64,000 nucleotides of DNA, from the NCBI RefSeq assembly GCF_024181225.1, contig NZ_CP051198.1:1736001-1800000 (forward strand), read 5' to 3'. The notes under the pieces were generated by a model. The model did no database searches, was not told the origin of the DNA, and saw only the letters and a program-made list of their open reading frames with translations. Origin of the DNA: Treponema sp. OMZ 787. GTDB lineage: Bacteria > Spirochaetota > Spirochaetia > Treponematales > Treponemataceae. Shown here piece after piece: positions 17,914 through 26,983 of the stretch (its first letter is position 1; the number at the start of each line of letters is the position of its first letter). Made by a program: the position numbers and the translations under genes.

Positions 17914-17919
17914 ATATAT

Positions 17920-18384
17920 ATGGAGAAAACACCTGTAAAAATAATAGCTAAAAACAAAAAAGCTTTTTTTAATTATACCGTCGAAGAAAAAATAGAATGC
18001 GGGCTTGTATTAAAAGGAACGGAAGTTAAATCTTTAAGAGAAGGCAGAATTTCTTTTCCGGATGCCTTTGCAGAAATTAAGGATAATGAGGTTTGGGTTA
18101 AAAATTTTCATATTTCGGAATATATTTACTCCTCCGTTTTTAACCATGACCCTGAGCGTCCCAAAAAACTTCTTTTAAAAAAGGACGAAATAAAAAGATT
18201 GAAACGAAAAGTTGAGGAAAAAGGCTATACCCTCATCCCCTTGGAATTTTACTTTAAAAACGGTATCGTTAAGGTGCTCTTAGGTGTTTGTAAGGGTAAA
18301 AAGACCTTTGATAAGAGGGCAGACATAAAAGACAGAGACCTAAAAAGAGATATGCAAAGGGAGATAAAGATAAGAGGTAAATAA
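17920..18384 (+). CDS. smpB: SsrA-binding protein SmpB
   Basis: tmRNA-binding protein needed for trans-translation, which frees stalled ribosomes. The 154-residue protein contains the SmpB hallmarks: KIIAKNKKAFFNYTVEEKIECGLVL, GTEVKSLREGR, the KKLLLKKDEI block, LIPLEFYFKNG and a basic C-terminal tail ending KIRGK. The frame is open upstream, but a perfect promoter ends six bases before this ATG and no ribosome-binding site is seen, so the transcript seems to begin at the start codon. It overlaps the next gene by one base (TAATG). Confidence 0.95.
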   Translation: MEKTPVKIIAKNKKAFFNYTVEEKIECGLVLKGTEVKSLREGRISFPDAFAEIKDNEVWVKNFHISEYIYSSVFNHDPERPKKLLLKKDEIKRLKRKVEEKGYTLIPLEFYFKNGIVKVLLGVCKGKKTFDKRADIKDRDLKRDMQREIKIRGK

Positions 18385-19250
18385 TGAAGATAAAAAAGTA
18401 TTACGGATTTTTAATATTTTTGCTTTTGATGCTGCATATGCCGTTTTTTAGCTCAGTGGGTATGCTTTATGCAGCTCCCACAGTCGGCGTTTTTAAGCTT
18501 GAATCTAAAAACATAACGGAACAAACAACAGCGACAATCAGTAATGCTATTTTCAGTTTTGTAAAGGAGTTAAAAAGATACGATATTGTAGATATGCGTT
18601 CTACTCCGGTTACCGAAACGGATGCCCGTCAGCGTTTCGATTATGTTTTTGCAGGTAAGGTTACAGGGCTTGAAAACGGAATTCAGCTTGAACTTATGCT
18701 GAAAAATTCTTCGGATAATATAACAAGAAGAATATCAAAAATTTATCAAAGCGTTAATTTAATCCTATTGGATTCGCGGGTTCTGGTCTCGGATATTTTT
18801 GATAAATCTGTAAATTTATCGGTTACCTACAATTTGGAAGACTCCGAACCTAAAGAAGATGCAGAGGTAGAAGAAGTAAAAAACATAGATATTCTTTCAG
18901 GTTCATGGCAGGGAGAAGATGGTCTTGAACGGGTTGAAATTATGAGGGGCGGAAGAGGAATAGCCCTCCTTTCAAGCGGAATAACAATCTTACTTCAAAT
19001 AAAGTTGAATGAGGGCTATTTGACAATAAATCAATCAGGCAAGGCATTGCCGAGACAATTTATTAACTTACCTGATGAGATAGCCAAAAAGGCAGCAGAG
19101 ATGGGTAAAACACCATCATGGAAATTCCTTGTTTCCGCCGACAATAAGGTTTTAGCCGGTGAAAAAATAGATATCGAAATAGTGTATCATGGAAACACCC
19201 TTGTTTCGGTCAATGAAGTTATAAAAAAAGTACGCTGGGTAAAAAATTAA
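18384..19250 (+). CDS. Exported protein of unknown function
   Basis: A 288-residue protein with a signal peptide (basic MKIKKYYG, hydrophobic to about residue 28, cleavage near YAAP). Residues 30-130 (VGVFKLESKNITEQTTATISNAI...RYDIVD...YVFAGKVTG) resemble periplasmic proteins with a CsgG/FlgO-like start, but the match is weak. The later part is beta-rich. It is translationally coupled to smpB (TAATG) and overlaps the end of the convergent tsaC by four bases. No function is proposed. Confidence 0.75.
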   Translation: MKIKKYYGFLIFLLLMLHMPFFSSVGMLYAAPTVGVFKLESKNITEQTTATISNAIFSFVKELKRYDIVDMRSTPVTETDARQRFDYVFAGKVTGLENGIQLELMLKNSSDNITRRISKIYQSVNLILLDSRVLVSDIFDKSVNLSVTYNLEDSEPKEDAEVEEVKNIDILSGSWQGEDGLERVEIMRGGRGIALLSSGITILLQIKLNEGYLTINQSGKALPRQFINLPDEIAKKAAEMGKTPSWKFLVSADNKVLAGEKIDIEIVYHGNTLVSVNEVIKKVRWVKN

Positions 19251-19801
19251 AGACTTATTTTTAAGGATCCTTGCCTGATTATAAACGGCTCCTTTTCAAT
19301 TAAACTGACAATTGTAGACGATAATCCTTTTTGATCTCCTCCGTCAATTATCAAAGAAACCTTATCTTCAAACTCTTTTATTATATCCCGAATATCGCTT
19401 AAAAGCGGCTCTCCCGAATAATTAACGCTCGTAGAATAAATAGGAAAACCTGTCTTTCCTATTAAATTTCTAAGCCAGATGTCATCGGGGCATCTAAAAG
19501 CCGAAGTTCCGCTGCCTTCCTTATCCCTTACAATTAAACTCAAAGGTGCAGGCCAAAGATCTAGAAAGGCTTGAGGAATTGGCGTATCAGTATATTTATA
19601 AATGTCTTCCGGTTTTTCAATCAGGCTGATAAAACTTTTTTCAGCCCCTCTTTTTTTGATTTTAATGATTTTTTCTTTTGTAATGGGAATTATACCCGAA
19701 AAGCCGTAAACAGTATCGGTAGGAACTATTATGATATCATGATTTTTTAATGCTGAGGCAGCTAACTCTAAAGACTTAGGATCTTTTTTTAAAATAACCA
19801 T
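19247..19801 (-). CDS. tsaC: Threonylcarbamoyl-AMP synthase TsaC/Sua5 family
   Basis: Makes threonylcarbamoyl-AMP from Thr, bicarbonate and ATP, the first step of t6A tRNA modification. The 184 residues show the YrdC fold motifs: IIVPTDTVYGFSG, a KRGAEKSFISLIEKPEDI segment (family: KxR...KP), WPAPLSLIV, FRCPDD, and STSVNYSGEPLLSDI. The short single-domain form corresponds to TsaC/YrdC. It overlaps the upstream membrane-protein gene by 26 bases and converges with the exported-protein gene. TsaE and TsaB lie about 5 kb away on the other strand. Confidence 0.9.
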   Translation of the reverse strand: MVILKKDPKSLELAASALKNHDIIIVPTDTVYGFSGIIPITKEKIIKIKKRGAEKSFISLIEKPEDIYKYTDTPIPQAFLDLWPAPLSLIVRDKEGSGTSAFRCPDDIWLRNLIGKTGFPIYSTSVNYSGEPLLSDIRDIIKEFEDKVSLIIDGGDQKGLSSTIVSLIEKEPFIIRQGSLKISL

Positions 19802-20225
19802 CTTTTTTTACCGCCAGCAGCTGAAAAATGATAACAATGATTCCCAACGAAATAGCGATTGTTTTGCACATATAATCGGATAGAAAATAAGGAGTTTCAA
19901 TTTTTAAGATTGTTCCGGGATTTAAGGCTTTTCCAAAGCCGGAGTTAAAGTTTACAAGCTTAATTATTCCCTCATTATTATATATATAACCTAATTCATG
20001 GGCATAAACGGCAATTGTTTCAGGGTCATATGTTAAATTCCTTATAAGGCTATCCAAATCTTCCCCTGTTTGCCTAAGAGATCGGACATGATTTACAAGT
20101 GCATCCCGCTGAATTTCTATAAAACGCTTTGCATATATTCCCTTAGGGCCCAAAAACACGGTCAAAGCAGTGTAAGCGAAAACGCCAATAAAAACGGGAA
20201 TCATCACTCTAAAATATTTTTCCAT
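19776..20225 (-). CDS. Small membrane protein, possibly DivIC/FtsB-like
   Basis: A 149-residue protein with a membrane segment at about 8-25 and a second at about 118-137, and a helical loop between. The segment SLIRNLTYDPETIAVYAHELGYIYNNEGIIKL resembles the pattern after the coiled coil in DivIC/FtsB proteins (DP-x-x-I-E-x-x-A-R-x-x-L-G), which act in the division septum. DivIC/FtsB normally have one membrane segment, so the assignment is tentative. It overlaps tsaC by 26 bases and is divergent from the acidic-protein operon. Confidence 0.6.
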   Translation of the reverse strand: MEKYFRVMIPVFIGVFAYTALTVFLGPKGIYAKRFIEIQRDALVNHVRSLRQTGEDLDSLIRNLTYDPETIAVYAHELGYIYNNEGIIKLVNFNSGFGKALNPGTILKIETPYFLSDYMCKTIAISLGIIVIIFQLLAVKKDGYFKKRS

Positions 20226-20304
20226 AGCTCAAACTATATAACGGCATTTTATCCTTTTTTCTTGAATTTTTTGTCAAATTATTTAGGCTAAATAATTTAG
20301 GTTA

Positions 20305-20334
20305 TTTACACATTCTGTCGATATATAGTATAAT
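20305..20334 (+). promoter_or_regulatory. Promoter of the acidic-protein/DUF115 operon
   Basis: TTTACA at 20305-20310, 18-base spacer, TATAAT at 20329-20334; a GGGAG site at 20353-20357 precedes the ATG. Confidence 0.6.
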
Positions 20335-20363
20335 TATAGATATAAGTTATACGGGAGAATAGC

Positions 20364-23003
20364 ATGGCATTAGATTTTAACAAAATTGAAGAACCGGATG
20401 ATTCGGTTTTTCCGGTAAAACTTGAAGATGAGTCAAATCTTGATATGTACGGTGTATGGGTAAAAAAACGGCCTGAAAATAAAGAAAGTGATATATTGCC
20501 TATAGAAAATGACACTGCTGAGGATCCTTTTGAAAATGACATTCCGGAATTTGATGACCATGATGTCGTTAATTTAGATACTACCGACGAAGGCTTAGAT
20601 TTTGAAGAATTAACTACATTGAATAATTTTGAAACCATAGAAACAGATGAGTCTGATGATATTATTGAAGATGTATCTGTTACTTCTGAAGATGATATTT
20701 ATGGTGACGAATTCGATATTTTTGATGACTCTGATACAGTAGTTGATGAAGAAGTTCAAGATAATTTTGAGACCGATCTTGCCGAAATGCCTATAGCTGA
20801 AGAAGAAGCTGTGCCGGATATAAACGAATTTGAAACTCTCGATTTAGAGGACTTCCTAAGTGAAGACGAGGCCTTTGAAACAGACAATAAAACAGAGGAC
20901 GATAGCGAATCAGAATCCCCCGAACCTGATAACAATATAAAACTAGATCTTTCTTTTGATGAAGATTATCTAGAAACAAAGGAAAGTGATGCCATAGATT
21001 TTGAAGGAAACGATAACTTTGAAATAACCACTGATGAGCCGGAAACAAACGAAACTTTAGAGAAAGAAAAATCTTCGGATATTGAAAATTTAGCCGAAAG
21101 GACGATAGAAGATATTTCCGATTTTGATGATATTTTGGATGAGCTTGAGGCTAATGACAAAACTGAGGAAGAAACTAAAGAAGAACTGAAAGAAGATATT
21201 CCGCTTAATATTACAATAGACGAATACTCGGATATAACTTCTCTCGCCGGTGAAACCATGGGTAGTAATGATGACTTGGAAGATGTCGAAATATTCAGCG
21301 ATATTTCGGAATTTGAAGAGGCAGAAGATATTGCAGATTCGGATAAAAAAGAAAAAAAAGAGGACGATGGTTTAGTCATAGAGAGCACTATAATTGAAGC
21401 AGGAAATATAGACGAAATCCGAAAAGAAAATCAAAAAATAATGGCTAACTCTTCTCCGGCCGAAACGGCAGAAACAACAAAAGAAGTTGAAATAATAGAC
21501 GATTTTGACTCAATGTTGGACAGTGTTATGGGCGAGGAGACCGAAGAAAAAAGCGATATGTTCTTTGACGATATTGAAGCCTTTGAAAACGATCTTTTGG
21601 ATTCGGATAACAATGATGTTCCTGAAGAATTTATTGAACCCTCACAAACAATTCAAGAAGATAAAAAAGCCGAAGAGGTTAAACCGGCTGAGGAAAAATC
21701 GAATGTACTTGCAAACGATAAGGCTACCGAAATATTAATTCAAATTGCAAGCGAATTAGTAAATATCAAAAATGAACTTGCAAATATGAAAATTGAAATG
21801 GCTCAAACCCAACAAAAATTGGAAGAGTCGCATATATCTGAACCTCAAGAAAAATCGGTTACCCATAATATATTAAATGATGTAACCGAGAGCGATAAGA
21901 CCGGCTTCTTTAATGATGACGATGGAGATGAAACAATAGCTCTTACAGGTGATGAACTTAATAATATATTAATCACGGCTGATTTTACTGAAGAAAACAC
22001 AGAAAAAGAATACGAAATCCCTGAAACATTGGACGAAATAAATGATACTTTTTTTGATGATGAGCCGGAAGATAAAAATCAGGCAGAAGAAGATAAGGAC
22101 GAAGATGATGAAGTTTTTGCCGATGAAGATCTATTAAGTGCCGTACAGCCTGAACATATCAACGACCTAACTGACGATATCAGCTTTCTTGATGAAGATT
22201 TAGACTTAAGAATTGAAGAAGCTGAAAGCGAAGAAAAAACAGATACTCCGTTTGATACTGATGATACATCTTTTGATACTGTTGATACGATAGAAGAAAA
22301 ATCGGACAATGAAGAAAAGGAAGATATTCTTCAAATAGAAGATTTTATTTCGGATGAGATAGCTGATGAGCCGGTTTTGGAAGAAGAAATCTTAGATACA
22401 TCTGAAGAACAATCATCCGATGAGGAAGAAGGCAATACTATCGAAGACTTTGATCTAAAAATAACAGAACTGGAACTTCCCGACGGACAAAGCATTCCGC
22501 TTGGCGATGAATACAGTGATTTTGAAGCTATTACCGACAATATTGAAGAAGGCCATGACGAGGCTTCAGACTTTGCAGATTTAAAGTTTGATGAAAACTT
22601 AGAACAAGAAGAAACTCTTACTTCTGATGAACTACAGACCGATGAGATAGTTTGGGAAGATAACTCCGCATCTGCTGCAGCCGAGGGAGAATCAAACCTT
22701 TCTCAATATGATAATGTATCAGAGATAATGATGGATAACCATGCAGACTCGGTATTTTCAGCAGAAGAGCTTGATCAGGCAGCTCAAGATATTCCAAGGC
22801 TTGACCTTGATGAGAGTGCTGCCGAAGAGCAAAAAATACAGACAGAAACCTTGCCCATCCATTTAAAAGATGAGATTAAATCTGTTCTGACATATATGGA
22901 TCAGCTTTTAGAAAGTCTGCCTGAAGAAAAAATTGAAGAGTTTGCAAAGTCGGAATACTTTGATACTTACAAACGGCTTTTTGATGAGCTGGGGATATCC
23001 TAA
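20364..23003 (+). CDS. Very acidic low-complexity protein, unknown function
   Basis: An 879-residue cytosolic protein dominated by Asp and Glu with Ile, Phe, Ser and Thr, mostly as irregular acidic repeats such as variants of D-E-x-F-D/E. No signal peptide. A predicted coiled coil lies at about 452-492 (ASELVNIKNELANMKIEMAQ). The last 50 residues (IKSVLTYMDQLLESLPEEKIEEFAKSEYFDTYKRLFDELGI) form a well-ordered helical domain that contrasts with the disordered body. It has a good promoter and is the first gene of a five-gene overlapping operon. It could be a scaffold; no enzymatic motif was seen. Confidence 0.8.
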   Translation: MALDFNKIEEPDDSVFPVKLEDESNLDMYGVWVKKRPENKESDILPIENDTAEDPFENDIPEFDDHDVVNLDTTDEGLDFEELTTLNNFETIETDESDDIIEDVSVTSEDDIYGDEFDIFDDSDTVVDEEVQDNFETDLAEMPIAEEEAVPDINEFETLDLEDFLSEDEAFETDNKTEDDSESESPEPDNNIKLDLSFDEDYLETKESDAIDFEGNDNFEITTDEPETNETLEKEKSSDIENLAERTIEDISDFDDILDELEANDKTEEETKEELKEDIPLNITIDEYSDITSLAGETMGSNDDLEDVEIFSDISEFEEAEDIADSDKKEKKEDDGLVIESTIIEAGNIDEIRKENQKIMANSSPAETAETTKEVEIIDDFDSMLDSVMGEETEEKSDMFFDDIEAFENDLLDSDNNDVPEEFIEPSQTIQEDKKAEEVKPAEEKSNVLANDKATEILIQIASELVNIKNELANMKIEMAQTQQKLEESHISEPQEKSVTHNILNDVTESDKTGFFNDDDGDETIALTGDELNNILITADFTEENTEKEYEIPETLDEINDTFFDDEPEDKNQAEEDKDEDDEVFADEDLLSAVQPEHINDLTDDISFLDEDLDLRIEEAESEEKTDTPFDTDDTSFDTVDTIEEKSDNEEKEDILQIEDFISDEIADEPVLEEEILDTSEEQSSDEEEGNTIEDFDLKITELELPDGQSIPLGDEYSDFEAITDNIEEGHDEASDFADLKFDENLEQEETLTSDELQTDEIVWEDNSASAAAEGESNLSQYDNVSEIMMDNHADSVFSAEELDQAAQDIPRLDLDESAAEEQKIQTETLPIHLKDEIKSVLTYMDQLLESLPEEKIEEFAKSEYFDTYKRLFDELGIS

Positions 23004-23941
23004 TGGGACTAAGGCAGAAGGCGGAGGCTGTAAGCATAAAAGCTTATCAGCCTCTAAAGCCGCATACTGATGAAAGCCCTTCTTCACCTTTTTTTGATGC
23101 AAAAAAACATTTTCAAATCTTACTAAAAAATCTGCAAATAGAAAAAGGCGGATTTTTGGTAAAAACAAATGAAGATTTTTATAATCTTTGTTTTGCTTCA
23201 GGTGTAGATATAACGACTTTTCATAGATGCATGATACCTTCAAACATTATAGATGGGTTTGAAGTTAAGCAGCATAATCTTTTCTCTCTCAAAAATGATG
23301 ACTTAAAATCTCTAAAGAATTTTTTTTCTTCTCAGGAGTATGCAAGCATCTCGGAAATTATTTTGTTTTCTGTTGAAGAAAATAAGAGTTTTTTGTTTTT
23401 AATAAAATCTCAAAAAGATGTTTATAGGGAAGGCTTTGATTTTGAAAAAGCAGATAAACAAATAAGAGATTTTTTACCCTCGTATGATAAGTATAAAAAT
23501 ATTATAGAAACGGCAAGGCCTGTATATCCATTTCAATACGGTTCAGATACAATAATGCTCAAAATAAAATCGGCGCTCAACTTTAATAATACGGCTCATT
23601 TGCTGACAATTACATTTTTTCATGTTTTTATCGACACGGTAAAACTTCAAAGCGATTTAAATACTTTGAGTCTTTATTATTCTATAGCAAACAAAATTCT
23701 TAATCTAATGGGAAAATCCAATATGGCAATTTTGGGAATGGACAATAGCCTTTATGCGTCAATATTCTCATCAGAAAACCTGCCTATGGATATTTATACA
23801 AAAAAAATAACGGCAAGTTTATCCAATATTTATGGAGAAGAACTGTGTGCAAAAATATTAATTGAGTACAGGGGAAATTCAAAAAATATAACTGAGATAA
23901 AAAATTTTTTTAAGGCCGTAATAAATGATAAAACAAGTTAA
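23003..23941 (+). CDS. Unknown protein, second gene of the acidic-protein operon
   Basis: A 312-residue soluble protein with mixed alpha/beta composition, Phe- and Lys-rich. No signal peptide or known motif. The start overlaps the stop of the acidic-protein gene (TAATG), and its end overlaps the next gene by 17 bases, so translation of the operon is tightly linked. The pattern ISEIILFSVEENKSFLFLI suggests a sensor-like alpha/beta fold, but this is a guess. Confidence 0.75.
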   Translation: MGLRQKAEAVSIKAYQPLKPHTDESPSSPFFDAKKHFQILLKNLQIEKGGFLVKTNEDFYNLCFASGVDITTFHRCMIPSNIIDGFEVKQHNLFSLKNDDLKSLKNFFSSQEYASISEIILFSVEENKSFLFLIKSQKDVYREGFDFEKADKQIRDFLPSYDKYKNIIETARPVYPFQYGSDTIMLKIKSALNFNNTAHLLTITFFHVFIDTVKLQSDLNTLSLYYSIANKILNLMGKSNMAILGMDNSLYASIFSSENLPMDIYTKKITASLSNIYGEELCAKILIEYRGNSKNITEIKNFFKAVINDKTS

Positions 23942-25463
23942 ATTACACTCTTCTTATAATCCTCAAAAAGAAGCAGAAAGATTTTCAGATACAATAAACG
24001 GAAATCCTAAAATTATCGTTATCACGGAACCCGGAGAATCTTATCTTGCATCGGCTCTGCGTAAAAAATTTCCTGAAAGTAAATTGATTGCAATGAGGTA
24101 CACGGATAATTATTTTTTGGAGTCGGATAAACTTTGGGACAAGGTTTGGAGACCGGCTTCAGGAAATGTGTCTTTTTTTTTGGTTAATAATATTCCCGAT
24201 GAATTTTTAGCTTCTACACTGTTTTTGCCTTGGAAGCCTGCAGAAAAGGTTTGGCCTGATTCCGCTTCATGGGTATGGAAGGAAATATCCCAAGCCGTAA
24301 AGATAATTCAAAGTGTAATAGCAACAAGAAGTTTTTTTGGAAAAAAATGGCTTAAAAACATGAGCGGTAACTTTATATTTGCAGAAAAAATTTTGAGCAG
24401 GAATTTTTTTAAAGAAATGAATTTGGGAATTGCTGAACCTTGTTTTTTTGCAGCTGCCGGTCCAAGTTTAGATGAGGTATTGGATAAATACTCTAAGAAT
24501 ATAAACGGAATGTTTAATACGGCCGCAGCCTCTGCCCTGCCGGCCGTATTAAGCCGGAATATAAGGCTTGATCTATGTATATCAACTGACGGGGGATTTT
24601 GGGCTGCAAATCATATAAAATATTTGCAGGATAAAAATTTTAAGGAAACCGCCCTAGCCTTTCCATTGGAAGCAAAAATTCCTTATAATATTTTAAAAAA
24701 TAATAACTCAGTTTTTTTAAGTTACGGTTCAGCCCTTGAAAATCTTTTTTTTGACAGCTTAGGAATTGAACCCATTCCTGCAAAAAGAAACGGAACGGTA
24801 TCGGGTACGGCAATAGAACTTCTCTTGGATAACACCGCGGGGAAAATTTTTATTGCAGGCTTGGACTTAAAAGAATCAAAAGGCTTTTCACATTGTTCAC
24901 CGCATGAAAGTCAAAAACAAAAAGAAATTAAAGCAGACCGCTTAAATCCTATATCTAATTTTGCAGCTATATCCAACTTTGATCTGCGTTCATTAAGCAC
25001 TTATGAAAAATGGTTTAGTCAAACACCTAAGAAAAGAGCTGAAAGACTTTTTAGAATAGGACAAAATCTTCCTATGCTAGGCAGTATAAAATCAATATGC
25101 GGGGAAAATTTTAAGACTGAGATAAAAGTTAATGAAAATGCAAATAAAAAAAATATTCAGACAAAACAATCAAAAAATTCGGCATATAAATCTATCAATG
25201 AAAAAAAAGCTATCTTGTCAAAAATTTATCGAAACATAAAAGAAGAAATAAAAAACAAAACTTTTTTTGATAAAATCAAAATAAGTGCAAAAGAAACAAG
25301 CTTAAGCAGCCCTCAAAAAGAATTATGCGAATTTATTTCTTTTCAAAATTATATGAACTTTTTAAAAGAAAAAGATACTCAAAATGAAGAAGAAATTAAA
25401 CTAAACCTTGAAAATGAAATAAGCTCTTTTTTAGAAAATCAAATTAGAAGGCTTACACCATGA
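23925..25463 (+). CDS. DUF115/Maf-type glycosyltransferase-like protein (first copy)
   Basis: A 512-residue protein of the motility-accessory-factor (Maf)/DUF115 group (MptE-like), whose members glycosylate flagellin in other bacteria, probably with nonulosonic acids. The family core is visible: a GK(K)WLKNMSGNF segment, then FFAAAGPSLDEVL at about 180, TAAASALPAVLSRNIRLDLCISTDGGFW, and IAGLDL near 320. The C-terminal 130 residues are Lys-rich and coiled. It is followed by a second, diverged copy that it overlaps by four bases. The acceptor is not visible; flagellins FlaB in this window are the obvious candidates. Confidence 0.82.
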   Translation: MIKQVKLHSSYNPQKEAERFSDTINGNPKIIVITEPGESYLASALRKKFPESKLIAMRYTDNYFLESDKLWDKVWRPASGNVSFFLVNNIPDEFLASTLFLPWKPAEKVWPDSASWVWKEISQAVKIIQSVIATRSFFGKKWLKNMSGNFIFAEKILSRNFFKEMNLGIAEPCFFAAAGPSLDEVLDKYSKNINGMFNTAAASALPAVLSRNIRLDLCISTDGGFWAANHIKYLQDKNFKETALAFPLEAKIPYNILKNNNSVFLSYGSALENLFFDSLGIEPIPAKRNGTVSGTAIELLLDNTAGKIFIAGLDLKESKGFSHCSPHESQKQKEIKADRLNPISNFAAISNFDLRSLSTYEKWFSQTPKKRAERLFRIGQNLPMLGSIKSICGENFKTEIKVNENANKKNIQTKQSKNSAYKSINEKKAILSKIYRNIKEEIKNKTFFDKIKISAKETSLSSPQKELCEFISFQNYMNFLKEKDTQNEEEIKLNLENEISSFLENQIRRLTP

Positions 25464-26983
25464 ATTTTTTTGATAAGAATATAGAAGCATTAAAAAGAAT
25501 AAATTTAAAACTTGCAGAAGATATTATAAATTCTACTGAAAGCTCGGATTACGCCTCCAATACGGAGATAGCGAAAACAGGACTGACTCTCCCCTTACTA
25601 AAAAACGGCAAACTCCTCCATTCAAAATATGACCCAATAAAAGAAGCCTCTCGTTTTTTTACGGGAAACGAAAACTTCGTTCTTTTTTGCGGATTGGGGG
25701 CCGGTATCCATATAGAATGTTTTTTGAACAATTTTAAATTGAAGTACTGTGCAATAACCGAAGCAAGTTTTGCAAATTTTAAAAGCTTATTTAAAATAAT
25801 AGATTTTTCACATCTTATTCTAAATAAAAACCTATCTTTTTTACCGCCCTTAGAATCGGAAAATTTTGAAAAAGAATTTATCAATACCTATATTCCGGCC
25901 ATCTACGGCAATTTTGAGATAAAAATTTTAAGGCCTTGGGAAGAATTTTATAAGGATAAAATACCGAAATTCGAAAAAAAAATTAGAGCCTCATTAGAGA
26001 ATATACAGGCCGATATTTCGACACAGGCAGCCTTCGGTAAAATATGGATGCGGAACATTATGCATAATTTAAAAACGGCATCGATAATCCTCCCAGCAAT
26101 ACCGAAAATAGATACCGATAAAAAAGCCTGTATTTTAGGTGCGGGCCCCGGCCTGGAACCGGCCTTGGAAAATATAAAAAGATACAGGAATTCTTTTGTG
26201 CTTTTTGCTTCAGATACGGCTTTTCCCATTTTAATAAAAGCAGGAATCGAAGCCGATTTTTTTGTGAGCATGGACCCGCAAAATATTTCTTATGCTCACT
26301 GTTTTAGGCCTTTTCCGCAAAAGACAGTAGGTATTTTTGACCTTTGCTCAAACCCTATTCTTGCAAGGGAATTCTTAAAAAACGGCAACTCATTTTTTTT
26401 TACAAAAAGTGCACACCCCTTTGTTCAATATGCTTCCCTTTTTTCTCCATTCCCATATATGGAAACTTCAAGCGGCACTGTGGCTCTTGCGGCAAGATCG
26501 GCAGCCCTCTCCCTAGGATTTAAAGATTTGGAGTTCTTAGGCTTGGACTTTGCTTATACCGCAGGAAAGGCATATGCAAACGGAACATATCTTTCCAATC
26601 AGTTTGAAAAAAGAGCTTATAAAACTTCACCCTTAGAAACAAAATTTTGTGATTTGATGTTTAGAACAGAGGTAAAAAAAACGGAAAAAAACGGAAAAAT
26701 AACTTATTCTACAACTCTTCTGGAGGGGTACAAAACTTTTTTTAAAAAGGAAATCAGTCTTAATTCGGCAGATTATAAATGGAAAAAAGAAGAATTTGCC
26801 ATATTCCCATATGCCGATTTTATAAGTCATTTAAAAAAATCCGTTCATAATGATAAAAAAATGTTGACAACGGCTCTTTTACCTTATTTTGCATATTTAA
26901 GTAAAAGATTATCTAAAAATATCTCGGATTTTGCCGATTTAGAACTTGTACTATCTCAAATTCTGGAGTATACTGTAAGTTAA
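25460..26983 (+). CDS. DUF115/Maf-type glycosyltransferase-like protein (second copy)
   Basis: A 507-residue paralogue-like partner of the preceding gene. It has the same core: GKIWMRNIMHNLKTA, ACILGAGPGLEPALENI near 225, FVLFASDTAFPILIKAGIEADFFVSMDPQ, and FLGLDFAYTAGKAYANGTY, which keeps the GLD signature. The first 190 residues include a Rossmann-like LFCGLGAGIHIECF. Overlap by ATGA with the previous gene and TAATG with the next show coupled translation. Two such proteins side by side suggest that they act in one modification pathway or as a heteromer. Confidence 0.82.
   Translation: MNFFDKNIEALKRINLKLAEDIINSTESSDYASNTEIAKTGLTLPLLKNGKLLHSKYDPIKEASRFFTGNENFVLFCGLGAGIHIECFLNNFKLKYCAITEASFANFKSLFKIIDFSHLILNKNLSFLPPLESENFEKEFINTYIPAIYGNFEIKILRPWEEFYKDKIPKFEKKIRASLENIQADISTQAAFGKIWMRNIMHNLKTASIILPAIPKIDTDKKACILGAGPGLEPALENIKRYRNSFVLFASDTAFPILIKAGIEADFFVSMDPQNISYAHCFRPFPQKTVGIFDLCSNPILAREFLKNGNSFFFTKSAHPFVQYASLFSPFPYMETSSGTVALAARSAALSLGFKDLEFLGLDFAYTAGKAYANGTYLSNQFEKRAYKTSPLETKFCDLMFRTEVKKTEKNGKITYSTTLLEGYKTFFKKEISLNSADYKWKKEEFAIFPYADFISHLKKSVHNDKKMLTTALLPYFAYLSKRLSKNISDFADLELVLSQILEYTVS

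Noticed and set aside
17791-17919. Upstream in-frame start for smpB
   Set aside because: It would run through the lepB-like start and the smpB promoter; SmpB homology begins at MEKTPVKIIAKN.
20791-22540. Several long minus-strand open frames opposite the acidic protein gene (Ser-rich translations)
   Set aside because: They arise from the biased Asp/Glu codons of the plus-strand gene and have no start signals; the plus-strand gene has a promoter, a ribosome-binding site and a conserved C-terminal domain.
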